Assembly (NCBI RefSeq): GCF_014649375.1
Contig: NZ_BMSX01000017.1
Span: 124,001-188,000 of the forward strand
DNA from: Streptomyces aurantiogriseus
GTDB taxonomy: Bacteria > Actinomycetota > Actinomycetes > Streptomycetales > Streptomycetaceae
DNA: 64,000 bases
Reading direction: 5' to 3'
Shown here in pieces: positions 7,466 through 16,092 of this stretch. Under the pieces are notes generated by a model. That model was not told the origin of the DNA, did no database searches, and worked only from the letters and a program-made list of their open reading frames with translations. Position 1 is the stretch's first letter, and the number at the start of each line of letters is the position of its first letter. A program made the position numbers and the translations under genes.

Positions 7466-8251
7466 TCAGCGCAGCCGCGACGACGACAGGATCGACAGCA
7501 GGTGGGCCGGGACCATCACCCAGGTGATCGCGGCGATGGCGGCCAGGGCCCAGCGGGTCGGCTCGACGCCGCCGGTGGCCGCGTCCGCGCACGCCACGAC
7601 CAGGAGGACCAGGGAGGCCTCGATGCCGTTGGTGACCCGGTGGATCTTGAAGGCGGCGGCGAGGCGGCGGACCGAGGCGACGCCCTGGGAGCGCGGCCGG
7701 GTCGACTCGTCGTCGGCGACGGCCAGGCCGCGGCGGGCGCGGGCCACGTCCACCAGGTCGGTGGAGGCCTTCAGCAGGACGACGCCGAGGGCGGTCGCGA
7801 GGCCGAGGGAGACCCAGCCGTTGAAGCCCGCCCAGCCGCCGAGGCCGGACTCGGCGGCCCGGAAGCCGAAGCCGGTCATCAGCGCCGCGTCCGCCAGGTA
7901 GGCGCCGAGGCGGTCGACGTAGATGCCGGTCGCGCTGTTCTGGCCCTTCCAGCGGGCGACCTCGCCGTCGACGCAGTCGAAGAGCAGGAAGAGCTGCATG
8001 AACAGGGCCGCCAGGACGGCACCCGTGAGGCCCGGTATCAGCAGCGCGGCGCCCGACAGGACCCCGCAGACCACCATCGTCCAGGTCAGCTGGTCGGGGG
8101 TGACCGGGGTGCGTACGAGCTGCCGGGTGAACCGCAGCGAGATCCTCCGCATGTACAGGCGGCCCGCCCAGTGTTCCCCGTTGCGGCTCGCCAGCTTGGC
8201 CTGCGGCTGGCAGACCTCCCGCAGCTCCTCCAGTACCGGAGCAGCACCCAT
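7466..8251 (-). CDS. CDP-alcohol phosphatidyltransferase family protein with altered motif
   Basis: This 261-residue membrane protein belongs to the CDP-alcohol phosphatidyltransferases, which swap CMP of a CDP-linked donor for an alcohol in phospholipid synthesis. The signature D-x2-DG-x2-AR-x8-G-x3-D-x3-D is present as DCVDGEVARWKGQNSATG then IYVDRLGA. The last Asp, normally the catalytic base, is Ala in this copy. Five or six membrane helices follow. ATG 8251 is used because the family's N-terminal helix REVCQPQAKLASRNGEHWAG follows directly. The substrate is unknown. It may belong to a subfamily using another residue, or be inactive. Confidence 0.85.
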   Translation of the reverse strand: MGAAPVLEELREVCQPQAKLASRNGEHWAGRLYMRRISLRFTRQLVRTPVTPDQLTWTMVVCGVLSGAALLIPGLTGAVLAALFMQLFLLFDCVDGEVARWKGQNSATGIYVDRLGAYLADAALMTGFGFRAAESGLGGWAGFNGWVSLGLATALGVVLLKASTDLVDVARARRGLAVADDESTRPRSQGVASVRRLAAAFKIHRVTNGIEASLVLLVVACADAATGGVEPTRWALAAIAAITWVMVPAHLLSILSSSRLR

Positions 8252-8410
8252 GACCGTTCCTTCCACGCCGAGGCTCAACTGCCGCACGCGCGGCGGTGAT
8301 CGGCACAGGGTACCTGCCGGGCTCCTGGACATTTCCGGGGGGATTTTGACACCGTGAGGTGCACCGACCCGTAATCGAACACGTGGTCGATGACACTCCT
8401 GGGAGCCCCT

Positions 8411-9331
8411 GTGTCCCTGGCCTTCTACGCCGCGCACAGCACGACCTCCGCCCCCGGCGACCTCGCCCACCACTACGCCGGCCTGCCGCGTGACCCCGCC
8501 CGGCTGGCCCGGATCACCCGGGACCTGCTCATCCACCGGCTGGAGGGCGGGATCTTCGGGCACACCGTCGCCGTCGACCGCCTCCACCACGACGCCGAGA
8601 CCCGCTACATCGACGACATCCTGCGGATCGTCGTCGCCCGCGACGAGGCCCCGCTGACCCGGCGGCGCGAGCCCGCCGACCGGTTCGTCGGCGTCTGCCG
8701 CGACTTCGCCCTGCTGCTCTGCTCCTTCCTGCGCCACATGGGCGTGCCGGCCCGGATCAGGTCCGGCTTCGCGGACTACTTCGGCGACTCCGGCTTCCAC
8801 TGCGACCACGTGGTCACCGAGTACTGGGACGAGGAACGCGGCTGGCTGCTCGCCGACGCCCAGCTCGCCGACCCGCACCTCGCCGGCCACTGGAAGATCG
8901 ACTTCGACCCGATGGACGTGCCCCGGGACCGCTTCCTGGTCGCGGGCGAGGCATGGCGGGCCATCCGTACGGGTGCTGCGGCCCCGGAGTCCTTCGGGCT
9001 GCATCCGCCGGAGGAGGGGCCGATGTTCGGGGAGTGGTTCGTGGCCGGGAACATCCGGCTCGACCTGGCGGCCCTGAACAAGGTGGAGACGCTGTTGTGG
9101 GACCTCTGGGGAGAGGAGGCGGACAACGACGTGTGGGGACCGGACGGCGGCAGGCCCGAGATGCCCGACCCGACCCGGGCCCTGTACGACCGGGCGGCCG
9201 AGGTGACCTCCGGCGAGGTGTCCTTCGACGCCGTACGGCGGCTGTTCACGGAGAACGACAGCCTGCGGACGCCGAAGACGGTGCTGTCCCTCGCCCCGTT
9301 CAACGGCCCGCGTCATGTCACCCTGCGCTGA
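8411..9331 (+). CDS. Transglutaminase-like domain protein
   Basis: The 306-residue cytosolic protein has a transglutaminase/cysteine-protease fold with a complete Cys-His-Asp triad: GVCRDFALLLCSFLRHMGVPAR, in which GVCRDFA holds the nucleophile, then FHCDHVV and GWLLADAQL. This domain in bacteria acts as a peptidase or amidase more often than as a cross-linker. GTG 8411 has GGGAG five bases upstream. An ATG at 8390 is also open but lacks a ribosome site. It is followed by the deaminase gene 44 bases later. Substrate unknown. Confidence 0.85.
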   Translation: MSLAFYAAHSTTSAPGDLAHHYAGLPRDPARLARITRDLLIHRLEGGIFGHTVAVDRLHHDAETRYIDDILRIVVARDEAPLTRRREPADRFVGVCRDFALLLCSFLRHMGVPARIRSGFADYFGDSGFHCDHVVTEYWDEERGWLLADAQLADPHLAGHWKIDFDPMDVPRDRFLVAGEAWRAIRTGAAAPESFGLHPPEEGPMFGEWFVAGNIRLDLAALNKVETLLWDLWGEEADNDVWGPDGGRPEMPDPTRALYDRAAEVTSGEVSFDAVRRLFTENDSLRTPKTVLSLAPFNGPRHVTLR

Positions 9332-9375
9332 CATCGCACGTTGCCCTCGCGCCCCGGCCACAGCAGAGTGAGGTC

Positions 9376-9888
9376 ATGGACTCCAAGGACCAGGTGATCC
9401 CCGCGGACCGGGCGATCGGCACGGGCCAGGCGATCCCCGTCGACCGGGCGACGGCGCGCACCTGGCTCGCCGTCGCCGTCGAGGAGGCCCGCGCCGGCCT
9501 CGCCGAGGGCGGCATCCCCATCGGCGCCGCCCTCCACGGCCCCGACGGCACCCTCCTCGGCCGCGGCCACAACCGCCGCGTCCAGGACGGCGACCCCTCG
9601 ATGCACGCGGAGACGGCCGCGTTCCGCGCGGCGGGACGGCAGCGGACGTACCGCGGCACGACGATGGTGACCACCCTCTCGCCGTGCTGGTACTGCTCGG
9701 GCCTGGTCCGGCAGTTCGGCATCTCCCGCGTGATCGTCGGCGAGGCGACCACCTTCCACGGCGGGCACGACTGGCTGGCCGAGCACGGGGTGGAGGTCGT
9801 GCTGCTGGACGATCCCGAGTGCGTCGCGATGATGCGCGCCTTCATCGAGAAGAACCCGGCTCTGTGGAATGAGGACATCGGTGAGTGA
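9376..9888 (+). CDS. Cytosine/nucleoside deaminase, yeast Fcy1-like
   Basis: This zinc-dependent deaminase has 170 residues. The zinc ligands and general base are HAE (His77, Glu79) and PCWYC (Cys104, Cys107). The C-terminal stretch FIEKNPALWNEDIGE, with GVEVVLLDDPEC before it, closely follows the end of yeast cytosine deaminase (an F-I-x4-P-x2-W-x-EDIGE ending), unlike guanine or tRNA-adenosine deaminases. I therefore predict pyrimidine-base deamination, such as cytosine to uracil. ATG 9376 follows GTGAGG. The next gene starts inside it, so it forms an operon with the 2OG oxygenase. Confidence 0.85.
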   Translation: MDSKDQVIPADRAIGTGQAIPVDRATARTWLAVAVEEARAGLAEGGIPIGAALHGPDGTLLGRGHNRRVQDGDPSMHAETAAFRAAGRQRTYRGTTMVTTLSPCWYCSGLVRQFGISRVIVGEATTFHGGHDWLAEHGVEVVLLDDPECVAMMRAFIEKNPALWNEDIGE

Positions 9889-10855
9889 ACCCCGTAGGCC
9901 CCGCATCCCGACCATCGACCTGGAGCCCTGGCTCTCCGGCGGCCCGGAAGCCCGCGCCGCCATCGCCCGCACCGTCGACGACGCCCTCCGGACCGCCGGA
10001 TTCCTGCTGGTCACCGGCCACGGCGTGGACCCGTCCCTCCGCGCCCGGATCCGCGCCGCCGCCCGCTCCTTCTTCACGCTCCCCGTCGACGTCAAGCAGC
10101 TCTACGCCGCGAAGGTCGGCGGGCGCGGCTGGCTCGGGCCGGGGGCCGAGGCCAACGGGTACGCGGAGGGGACCGAGACGCCGCCGGATCTCAAGGAGTC
10201 GCTGACCTTCGCCACGCACGAGCCGTTCGACGATCCGGTCGTCAACGCGGAGTGGTACGCGCCGAACGTGTGGCCCGCGGAGGTGCCCGAGCTCCAGGCG
10301 CTCTGCGAGGAGTACCTGGGGAAGATGGCCGAGCTGGAGAAGCAGCTGCTCGCGCTGCTCGGGGAGGCGCTCGGTCTCGCACCGGACTTCTTCTCGCGGC
10401 ACATGGACCACCCGACCTACGGCTTCAACATCAACTGGTATCCGGGGAGGGACGTCGTCGGGGAGCCACAGCCGGGGCAGTTCCGTATCGGGCCGCACAC
10501 CGACTTCGGGACGGTGACGATCCTCGACCGGCAGGCCGGGAAGGGCGGGTTGCAGGTCTGGACGGACGAGGGCGGCTGGGAGGACGCGCCGCACGACCCG
10601 GACGCGTTCACCATCAACCTCGGTGATCTGATGGCCCGTTGGACCGGTGACCGGTGGCGGTCCGGGCGGCACCGGGTGCTGCCGCCGCCGGCCGAGCTGC
10701 CCGCCGAGGAGCTGATGTCGCTCGTCTACTTCGGCGAGTGCACGCCGGGTACGCGCGTGGAGTCCGTCCCGGCACCGGTGGGGCGGGTGGCGTACGAGCC
10801 GGTCGACTCGCATGTGTACCTGAGGGAGAAGCTGGATTCGATCACCGTGGGGTGA
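9881..10855 (+). CDS. 2-oxoglutarate/Fe(II) oxygenase, isopenicillin-N-synthase family
   Basis: The 324-residue protein has the DIOX_N domain (PRIPTIDLEPWLSGG ... GFLLVTGHGVD) and the C-terminal 2OG-Fe(II) jelly roll. The iron ligands are HTDFG (His, Asp) and the His in RSGRHRVL, and the 2OG side is closed by EELMSLVYF. GTG 9881, with GAGG seven bases before it, overlaps the deaminase stop by eight bases. An ATG at 9869 is the other option. This family includes fungal thymine 7-hydroxylase, so its coupling to a pyrimidine deaminase suggests pyrimidine salvage or breakdown. It lacks neighbours of beta-lactam synthesis. Confidence 0.88.
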   Translation: MSEPRRPRIPTIDLEPWLSGGPEARAAIARTVDDALRTAGFLLVTGHGVDPSLRARIRAAARSFFTLPVDVKQLYAAKVGGRGWLGPGAEANGYAEGTETPPDLKESLTFATHEPFDDPVVNAEWYAPNVWPAEVPELQALCEEYLGKMAELEKQLLALLGEALGLAPDFFSRHMDHPTYGFNINWYPGRDVVGEPQPGQFRIGPHTDFGTVTILDRQAGKGGLQVWTDEGGWEDAPHDPDAFTINLGDLMARWTGDRWRSGRHRVLPPPAELPAEELMSLVYFGECTPGTRVESVPAPVGRVAYEPVDSHVYLREKLDSITVG

Positions 10856-10956
10856 ACCCCGGCGGAACTTTCGTGACCCGACGGACATCACGCCCTCTGG
10901 CACACATCAACTCCCCCTCTTTACCCTGGCGTTGAGGACCGGCCACGGGGGGTGCG

Positions 10957-13143
10957 GTGCACAGACGGTTGTACGGGCGGGGTGCGCTGTTCGACGTCGA
11001 GCCGGCCGGTCTCGTACCACGGCTCGTCGGGCTTCGTCCGTACGAGCACTTCGCGGTGAAAGTCGAACATCCCGACGAGATACCGGTGGTGGTGCTGGCC
11101 GGCGGACGCGGGCTCGGCAAGAGCGCGGTGCTGGCCGAGGTGTGGGAGGCCTATACCGAGCGCAACCGTAGGGGTGAGGCCCGCAGGCGCACGCCGGTCG
11201 CCCTGGTCGACTGCGAGGACGAGCAGTTCGCACGGCTGCCGCACGCGGAGAACCCGGAGTCCTGGTCGCCGGTCTGGCAGGCGCTGCTGGTGGTCGCCGA
11301 GCAGTTGACCGAGCCGGTGAAGGCGGCCGGGCAGCTCACCTTCCCGCGGCTGACGGCGGGACTGGTGGCGGTGCGGGCCAGCGACTGGAGCGGGCGGACG
11401 GACTCGGAACGCATCCAGCGGGAGCTGGTGCGGATCCTGCTGCTGAACGAGCGGGCCTCACGGTTCAGCATGGCGGGGCGGTGGGCGGCCCGGGTGGCGG
11501 CGCGGGTCATCGGGGCCGGGGCGGCGAGCGGGCAGGGCCCGTACGTGGCGGCGGCCGTCGAGACCCTGCTGGAGGCGCTGTCGGAGGGGTTCACTCATCA
11601 CAGGGAGCAGAAGCCGTCCCAGTGGTACCGCACGTATCCGAACGCGGGCGGCAACGCCAGGCGCGGGCTGCTGCTGCTCGCGGGGAACTTCCGGGCCGGC
11701 GGCACCTCCCGCGAGCACGCCGAGCGCCGGCTGGTGCGCGCGCTGCTCGCCGACCTGACGGAGGCGTACTCGGGTCTGGGGTCGCATCTGCGGCGGCTGG
11801 GGCGGCCGATCGTGCTGCTGGACAACGCCCGGAGCGGGCCGGGGCCGGGGCTGCTGGACGCCGTGCTGCGGGACCGGGCCGAGGGCGCCGCCGACCAGGT
11901 GGTCTGCGTGGCCACCGTCCGCGGGACCGATCTCCCCCTCTCCCTCGGCTCCGCCCGAGCCGGGGGAACCCCCATGGCGCTGGAGGACGCCGTACGGCGG
12001 GAGCTGCCGGAGGTGGCGCGGGCCACGGAGTGGGAGCCGGGGAGTTCGCCGTCCTCGCGGGCGCTGCTGGTGCCGCTGTCACCGCTGTCCCCGGACGAGA
12101 CCCTCCACATGGTGGGCGCGGCCTGCGACGACATCGAGATCCCGCCCCAACTCCCCCACGCCACCCATCGGCTGACCGGCGGGAACCCGCTCGGCATCGT
12201 CCTGCTCGCCACCGCCGCCCGCCAGCACCCCGACCAGGCGGCCTCCTTGGGGCGGCTGCTCACCGCCGGGATACGACTGGAGGAGGGTCAGGCCGACGGC
12301 CCACCGGCCTACGGCGAGCTGCTGCGCCGCCTCGTCCCGGCCGACCGGCTCGACGAGCTCACCGTCCTCGCCGCCGCCCACGACCACGACTCCGCGGTCG
12401 CCCTCGCCGCCGCCCACCTCCCGGACGACTTCGGCTCCTCGGGCGTACGGTCGCTGCGGGTGCGGCTCGCCGAGGAGGGGCTGCCGGCCGCGCCGGGCCA
12501 CTTCGTGGGCGACCCCTTCGTGCGCACGCTGCTGCTGCTCCGCCTGCACCACCGGGACGCCGACCACAGCGGCTGGCGCGAGGTGCACGAGACGCTGATC
12601 CGGCACTACGCGCAGCCCGACGGCGAGGGCGCCCCCGACCCGGCCCGCGCCCGCTACCGGCTCTCGCACGAACTGGCCCTCGGCAACACGGCGAACGCCG
12701 TCGCCCACCTGCGCGACACCTTCCCCGTCCTGGACACCCGCACCTGGCTGGACACCCTCTGCTTCCTGGCGTCGGCGCCCTACTTCCACGCGCACGACGA
12801 CGAGGGCCGGGACGCGACCGGTCACGACGACCGGCGGGCGGCGATCGCGCTGGGCCGCACCGACGCCTCGCACCGGCCGCCGGAGGGTGTGGACGCCCTC
12901 CTGCATCTGCGGATCCGGCGGCTGCTGCACGCGGTCTGGCAGGTCACCGACCCGCTGGTGCTGCCCGACCCGAGAGTGTGCGGGCGGCTGGAGTTCGAAC
13001 TGCTGCAACTGTCCGACCTGCGGCCCGCCGGGGGCGCGCTGCTGTTCGCGACGTCCCAGGCCTGGCCCCGGGACGCGCGCGCAGGCCGCCCCCTGCGCAC
13101 GCCGGCCGACGACGGATCCGACGACGGGGACGGGGAGGCGTGA
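10957..13143 (+). CDS. Large P-loop NTPase coupled to a solute-binding protein
   Basis: This 728-residue soluble protein has a Walker A motif GGRGLGKS (residues 49-56), a Walker B-like strand RPIVLLDNA (about 283-291) and a sensor-like VCVATVRGTDLP. After the ATPase core comes LSPDETLHMVGAACDD and a helical C-terminal half rich in Leu, His and Arg, an architecture reminiscent of STAND/NACHT-type signalling ATPases. No membrane segment or named effector domain is seen. The start is GTG 10957, in a CACGGGGGGTGCGGTG leader. Its stop shares one base with the start of the membrane-anchored binding protein, so the two should be made together. Confidence 0.8.
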   Translation: MHRRLYGRGALFDVEPAGLVPRLVGLRPYEHFAVKVEHPDEIPVVVLAGGRGLGKSAVLAEVWEAYTERNRRGEARRRTPVALVDCEDEQFARLPHAENPESWSPVWQALLVVAEQLTEPVKAAGQLTFPRLTAGLVAVRASDWSGRTDSERIQRELVRILLLNERASRFSMAGRWAARVAARVIGAGAASGQGPYVAAAVETLLEALSEGFTHHREQKPSQWYRTYPNAGGNARRGLLLLAGNFRAGGTSREHAERRLVRALLADLTEAYSGLGSHLRRLGRPIVLLDNARSGPGPGLLDAVLRDRAEGAADQVVCVATVRGTDLPLSLGSARAGGTPMALEDAVRRELPEVARATEWEPGSSPSSRALLVPLSPLSPDETLHMVGAACDDIEIPPQLPHATHRLTGGNPLGIVLLATAARQHPDQAASLGRLLTAGIRLEEGQADGPPAYGELLRRLVPADRLDELTVLAAAHDHDSAVALAAAHLPDDFGSSGVRSLRVRLAEEGLPAAPGHFVGDPFVRTLLLLRLHHRDADHSGWREVHETLIRHYAQPDGEGAPDPARARYRLSHELALGNTANAVAHLRDTFPVLDTRTWLDTLCFLASAPYFHAHDDEGRDATGHDDRRAAIALGRTDASHRPPEGVDALLHLRIRRLLHAVWQVTDPLVLPDPRVCGRLEFELLQLSDLRPAGGALLFATSQAWPRDARAGRPLRTPADDGSDDGDGEA
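11946..11973. repeat. Palindromic Streptomyces-type repeat inside the NTPase gene
   Basis: Two adjacent perfect hairpins lie within the coding sequence: CGGCTC (11946-11951) pairs with GAGCCG (11957-11962), then GGGGG (11962-11966) pairs with CCCCC (11969-11973) across AA. This double palindrome is common between and within Streptomyces genes. Here it keeps the frame and encodes LGSARAGGTP between the ATPase sensor strand and the next helix. Confidence 0.6.
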
Positions 13144-14711
13144 TGGCGAGCGGTGGCGGTGGCGCAGGGGTCAGAAGCCCGCTGGTGCGGTGGCTGCGGG
13201 AGGTCTGGGAAATCCGCCTCTACCGCTATCTCGCCCTGCTGGTCACGGCCGCGCTGGTGACCGGCCTGGTCTTCGCCGTGCGGGCGTTCACCCAGGAGGA
13301 CCGCTCGTGCGCACCGGGGGTGGCCCGGCCGCAGGGCAGCGACGAGTGCGTGGGCGTGGCGACGACGGCGTACGACTTCGGGCGGCCGCAGCTGCGGGAC
13401 GCGGTGCGGGCGATCGACCGGGAGAACGACCGGCTGAAGGCGGGGAGTTATGTGACGGTGGCGCTGATGCTGCCGTACACCGCCACCACGCCCTCGACGC
13501 TCAGTGACATCCTGCACGAGGTGCAGGGCGCGTATCTGGCGCAGTGGCAGGCCAACCACACCTCCAACGGGCAGGCTCCGGCGATCCGGCTGGTGCTCGC
13601 CAACCCGGGGGCGACCAGCGACCACTGGGAGCTGCTGGTCGACCAGTTGGAGCGGATGACGAAGGGCGCCGACCGACTGCGGGCGGTGGCCGGTGTCGGG
13701 ATGAGCACCGACAGCAACAAGAAGGCCGTGGCGGAGCTGACCCGGCGGGGCATCCCGGTGGTCGGCGCGTCCATCACGGCCGACGACCTCGCCAACGGGC
13801 AGAACGGCAGGGACCCCTTCCCGGGGCTGGCCCGGGTCTCCCCCACCAACACCGACGAGGCGCGCGCCCTGGCCTCGTTCGCGAAGGTCAGCGCCGGGCG
13901 GGCGCTGCTGGTGTACGACAAGCCGGGCGACCCGTACACGCGGACGCTGCAGGCGTCGTTCGCCGCGCTGATCAAGGGCTCGCCGTACGAGCCGCAACCG
14001 TTCACGCCGCCCGCCGACCGGACCCGGGAGGGCACGACGGCGAACACGTTCCGGCAGATCACGCATCTGGTGTGCGACACCTCGCCGGAGACGGACACGA
14101 TCCTGTTCGCCGGACGCCACACGCAGCTGCGGCAGTTCATCAACGCGCTCGGCACCCGGGGCTGCCAGGACCGGAAGTTCACGCTGCTGACGGGCGACGA
14201 GGGCTCGTACCTGACCGGCGACAAGAAGCTGGACCGCACCGCCCTCACCCACAACCTCTCCGTCCGCTACACCGCTCTCGCGCACCCGGACGCCTGGACG
14301 AAGGACACCACGAACCTGGGCGGCTCGGCGGCGGACGCGCGGGTGCTGACCGACCTGCTGGCCCGCAGCACCCGTGCGCCCGTCGGCCCGATCGGGGAGA
14401 CGGGCCTGGAGGACGGCCAGTTGATCATCGGTTACGACGCGCTGCGGCTGGCCGTCCACGGCATCCGCGAGGCCACCCCGGACGGCGGGACCGTCCCGCC
14501 GCTGGCCGATGTCGGCCTGCAGTGGCCGCAGGTCAAGGGCTCGCTGCGGGTGAGCGGGGCGAGCGGCTGGATCTGCCTGGACGTGCACGGCAACCCGTAC
14601 GACAAGGCCGTACCGATCGTGGAGCTGCACGCCGACGGCGGCTCCCGTTTCGTACGGATCGCGTGGCCGGAGGGGAAGCCGCCGGGGCAGGAGTGTCTGC
14701 CGCCGTCCTAG
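13143..14711 (+). CDS. Membrane-anchored type-1 periplasmic-binding-fold protein
   Basis: The 522-residue protein has a basic N terminus, one membrane helix (about 28-48, LALLVTAALVTGLVFAVRAF) and a large outer domain of the Leu/Ile/Val or receptor ligand-binding type (VTVALMLPYT, GVGMSTDSNKKAVAELTRRG, then IPVVGASITAD). No lipobox is present, so it is anchored by an uncleaved helix, and no permease gene is near. It follows the NTPase gene with TGATG overlap. A likely role is an extracytoplasmic sensor for the NTPase, since nutrient uptake would need a transporter. Three Cys pairs suggest disulphides. It converges with the SRPBCC gene over four bases. Confidence 0.85.
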   Translation: MASGGGGAGVRSPLVRWLREVWEIRLYRYLALLVTAALVTGLVFAVRAFTQEDRSCAPGVARPQGSDECVGVATTAYDFGRPQLRDAVRAIDRENDRLKAGSYVTVALMLPYTATTPSTLSDILHEVQGAYLAQWQANHTSNGQAPAIRLVLANPGATSDHWELLVDQLERMTKGADRLRAVAGVGMSTDSNKKAVAELTRRGIPVVGASITADDLANGQNGRDPFPGLARVSPTNTDEARALASFAKVSAGRALLVYDKPGDPYTRTLQASFAALIKGSPYEPQPFTPPADRTREGTTANTFRQITHLVCDTSPETDTILFAGRHTQLRQFINALGTRGCQDRKFTLLTGDEGSYLTGDKKLDRTALTHNLSVRYTALAHPDAWTKDTTNLGGSAADARVLTDLLARSTRAPVGPIGETGLEDGQLIIGYDALRLAVHGIREATPDGGTVPPLADVGLQWPQVKGSLRVSGASGWICLDVHGNPYDKAVPIVELHADGGSRFVRIAWPEGKPPGQECLPPS

Positions 14712-15109
14712 GACCCACCCAGGACTTCGATCAGGCGTTCGAAACGGTCTCGCCAGCGGGACTCGGTCTCCGTCTCCCCCCGGAACTCGTGGGTGAAGCG
14801 CAGCACGCTGGCGTCGTCCCCGTCCCGCTCCAGATGGAACCGCATCCGGCCGCCGCCCTCCACCGTGTACTCGGCGACCCGGTCCACATCCCAGGCCGTG
14901 ACCTGCCCGCCGCCCAGGCCGGGCAGGCCGACCAGGCCGCCGAGCCGGGGCTCGAGGACGTCGACGGGACCGAACCACCCCGCGAGCCCCTCCGCGGTGG
15001 CGACCGCCGGCCAGACCGTCTCCATGGGCCGCGGGAGCCGCACCAGGAAGTGCAGGATCCGCGTGTTCCCGTGCGTCTGGCTGGTGCCCTGTTCGATGGA
15101 ACCGGTCAT
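14708..15109 (-). CDS. SRPBCC (START-like) family protein
   Basis: The 133-residue protein has the AHSA1/SRPBCC fold pattern: an N-terminal strand RILHFLVRLPRPMETVWPAV followed by ATAEGLAGWFGPVD, then RVAEYTVEGGGRMRFHLE, and a long C-terminal helix WRDRFERLIEVLG. Such proteins bind hydrophobic ligands or act as small catalysts, and the ligand here cannot be told. The 3' end overlaps the convergent binding-protein gene by four bases. It stands alone on its strand ahead of the CU044_5270-like gene. Confidence 0.85.
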   Translation of the reverse strand: MTGSIEQGTSQTHGNTRILHFLVRLPRPMETVWPAVATAEGLAGWFGPVDVLEPRLGGLVGLPGLGGGQVTAWDVDRVAEYTVEGGGRMRFHLERDGDDASVLRFTHEFRGETETESRWRDRFERLIEVLGGS

Positions 15110-15147
15110 GACACCAGCCTGACTCCTGACGGGGGCTTGTGCACACC

Positions 15148-16092
15148 TCAGGGGCGCTCGCCGACCTTGTCGACGAAGGCACGCTGCAGGACCGCGCTGG
15201 TGCCCTGGACCGAGCCGGCCTTGATGATGCCGTCGCAGACCTCGCCGGGGTTGGTCGGCGAGTCCTTGAGGACCACGTCCCGGCTGCCGAGCAGGATCAT
15301 GCTCTTCCTGTCGAAGATCAGCTCCTGGCGCGAGGACCCGTCGTCGACGAACCCGACGGCGGTGCCGTGCCGGCCGACGGCGTCCACGGAGTCCTTCACC
15401 AGGACGACCCCGGGGATCTTCGCCACCGCCCGGTAGAGCGCCGCGCTGACCTTCGGCGGCAGGATGGTCTCGCCCGCCGTCTCGACGGCGAGGTCGAAGG
15501 CGAGGGACGCGGCGCTGTGGCCTTCGCCCTCCTTGTTCTTGTACAGCCAGGCGAGCATCTCGTCGGTGTCGGTGGGCAGCTTCTCCAGCTTGCGGTAGGT
15601 CCGGTTGGAATCCGAGTCGGGCTCGATCGGCAGGGGCTCGCCGATACCGGTGTCCCTCACCCGGCCCTCACTCTCGCCGTCGACGGACTTCCAGACCTCA
15701 CGGGTCTGCAGCGGACCGGCCGTCGCGGGCTTGCAGGTGTGCTCGGAGATGCCCCACGCGACCTTGGACCTGACGTAGGTGAACTGGTCGTCGCGCACCT
15801 CCGGCGCCTTCTGGTGCTCGGCCGCGAGCGCCGCGTTCTCCAGGAGTCGGGTGACCCCCGGGGAAGGGGTGGCCGCGGGCGGGACGAAGGTGTCCTCGTC
15901 GGATGGCAGGACGGTGATCGTCACAGCGGCGACGGCGGCGACCGCGGCCGCGACGAGGACGGGCCGCAGCCATCCCGGACGGGGACGGGCGGGGGCAGAC
16001 GTCTCGTCGGTGCGCCGGATCTCGGTCATCAGATGCTCCTTGAGGAGTCGGTGACGGCCCGGCGGAAGGTCTCTCTCGGGAAGCTGGTTCAT
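15148..16092 (-). CDS. CU044_5270-like membrane protein, probable anti-sigma partner
   Basis: The 314-residue protein has a short cytosolic N terminus (about 42 residues), one membrane helix (VLVAAAVAAVAAVTITVLP) and an extracytoplasmic domain with TYVRSKVAW, TREVWKSVDGE and GTAVGFVDDGSSRQELIFD. This matches the actinobacterial CU044_5270 family. Its start overlaps the stop of the ECF sigma gene by ATGA. The topology and coupling indicate that it controls the sigma factor, although the N-terminal segment lacks the HxxxCxxC zinc motif of classical anti-sigmas. The outer signal is unknown. Confidence 0.82.
   Translation of the reverse strand: MNQLPERDLPPGRHRLLKEHLMTEIRRTDETSAPARPRPGWLRPVLVAAAVAAVAAVTITVLPSDEDTFVPPAATPSPGVTRLLENAALAAEHQKAPEVRDDQFTYVRSKVAWGISEHTCKPATAGPLQTREVWKSVDGESEGRVRDTGIGEPLPIEPDSDSNRTYRKLEKLPTDTDEMLAWLYKNKEGEGHSAASLAFDLAVETAGETILPPKVSAALYRAVAKIPGVVLVKDSVDAVGRHGTAVGFVDDGSSRQELIFDRKSMILLGSRDVVLKDSPTNPGEVCDGIIKAGSVQGTSAVLQRAFVDKVGERP

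Noticed and set aside
9376..10855. Part of a beta-lactam or peptide biosynthetic cluster because of the IPNS-family oxygenase
   Set aside because: No NRPS, tailoring or transport genes are near, and the overlapping deaminase points to nucleobase metabolism.
13143..14711. ABC importer component
   Set aside because: The protein has a TM anchor instead of a lipobox, and no permease or canonical ABC ATPase gene is adjacent.
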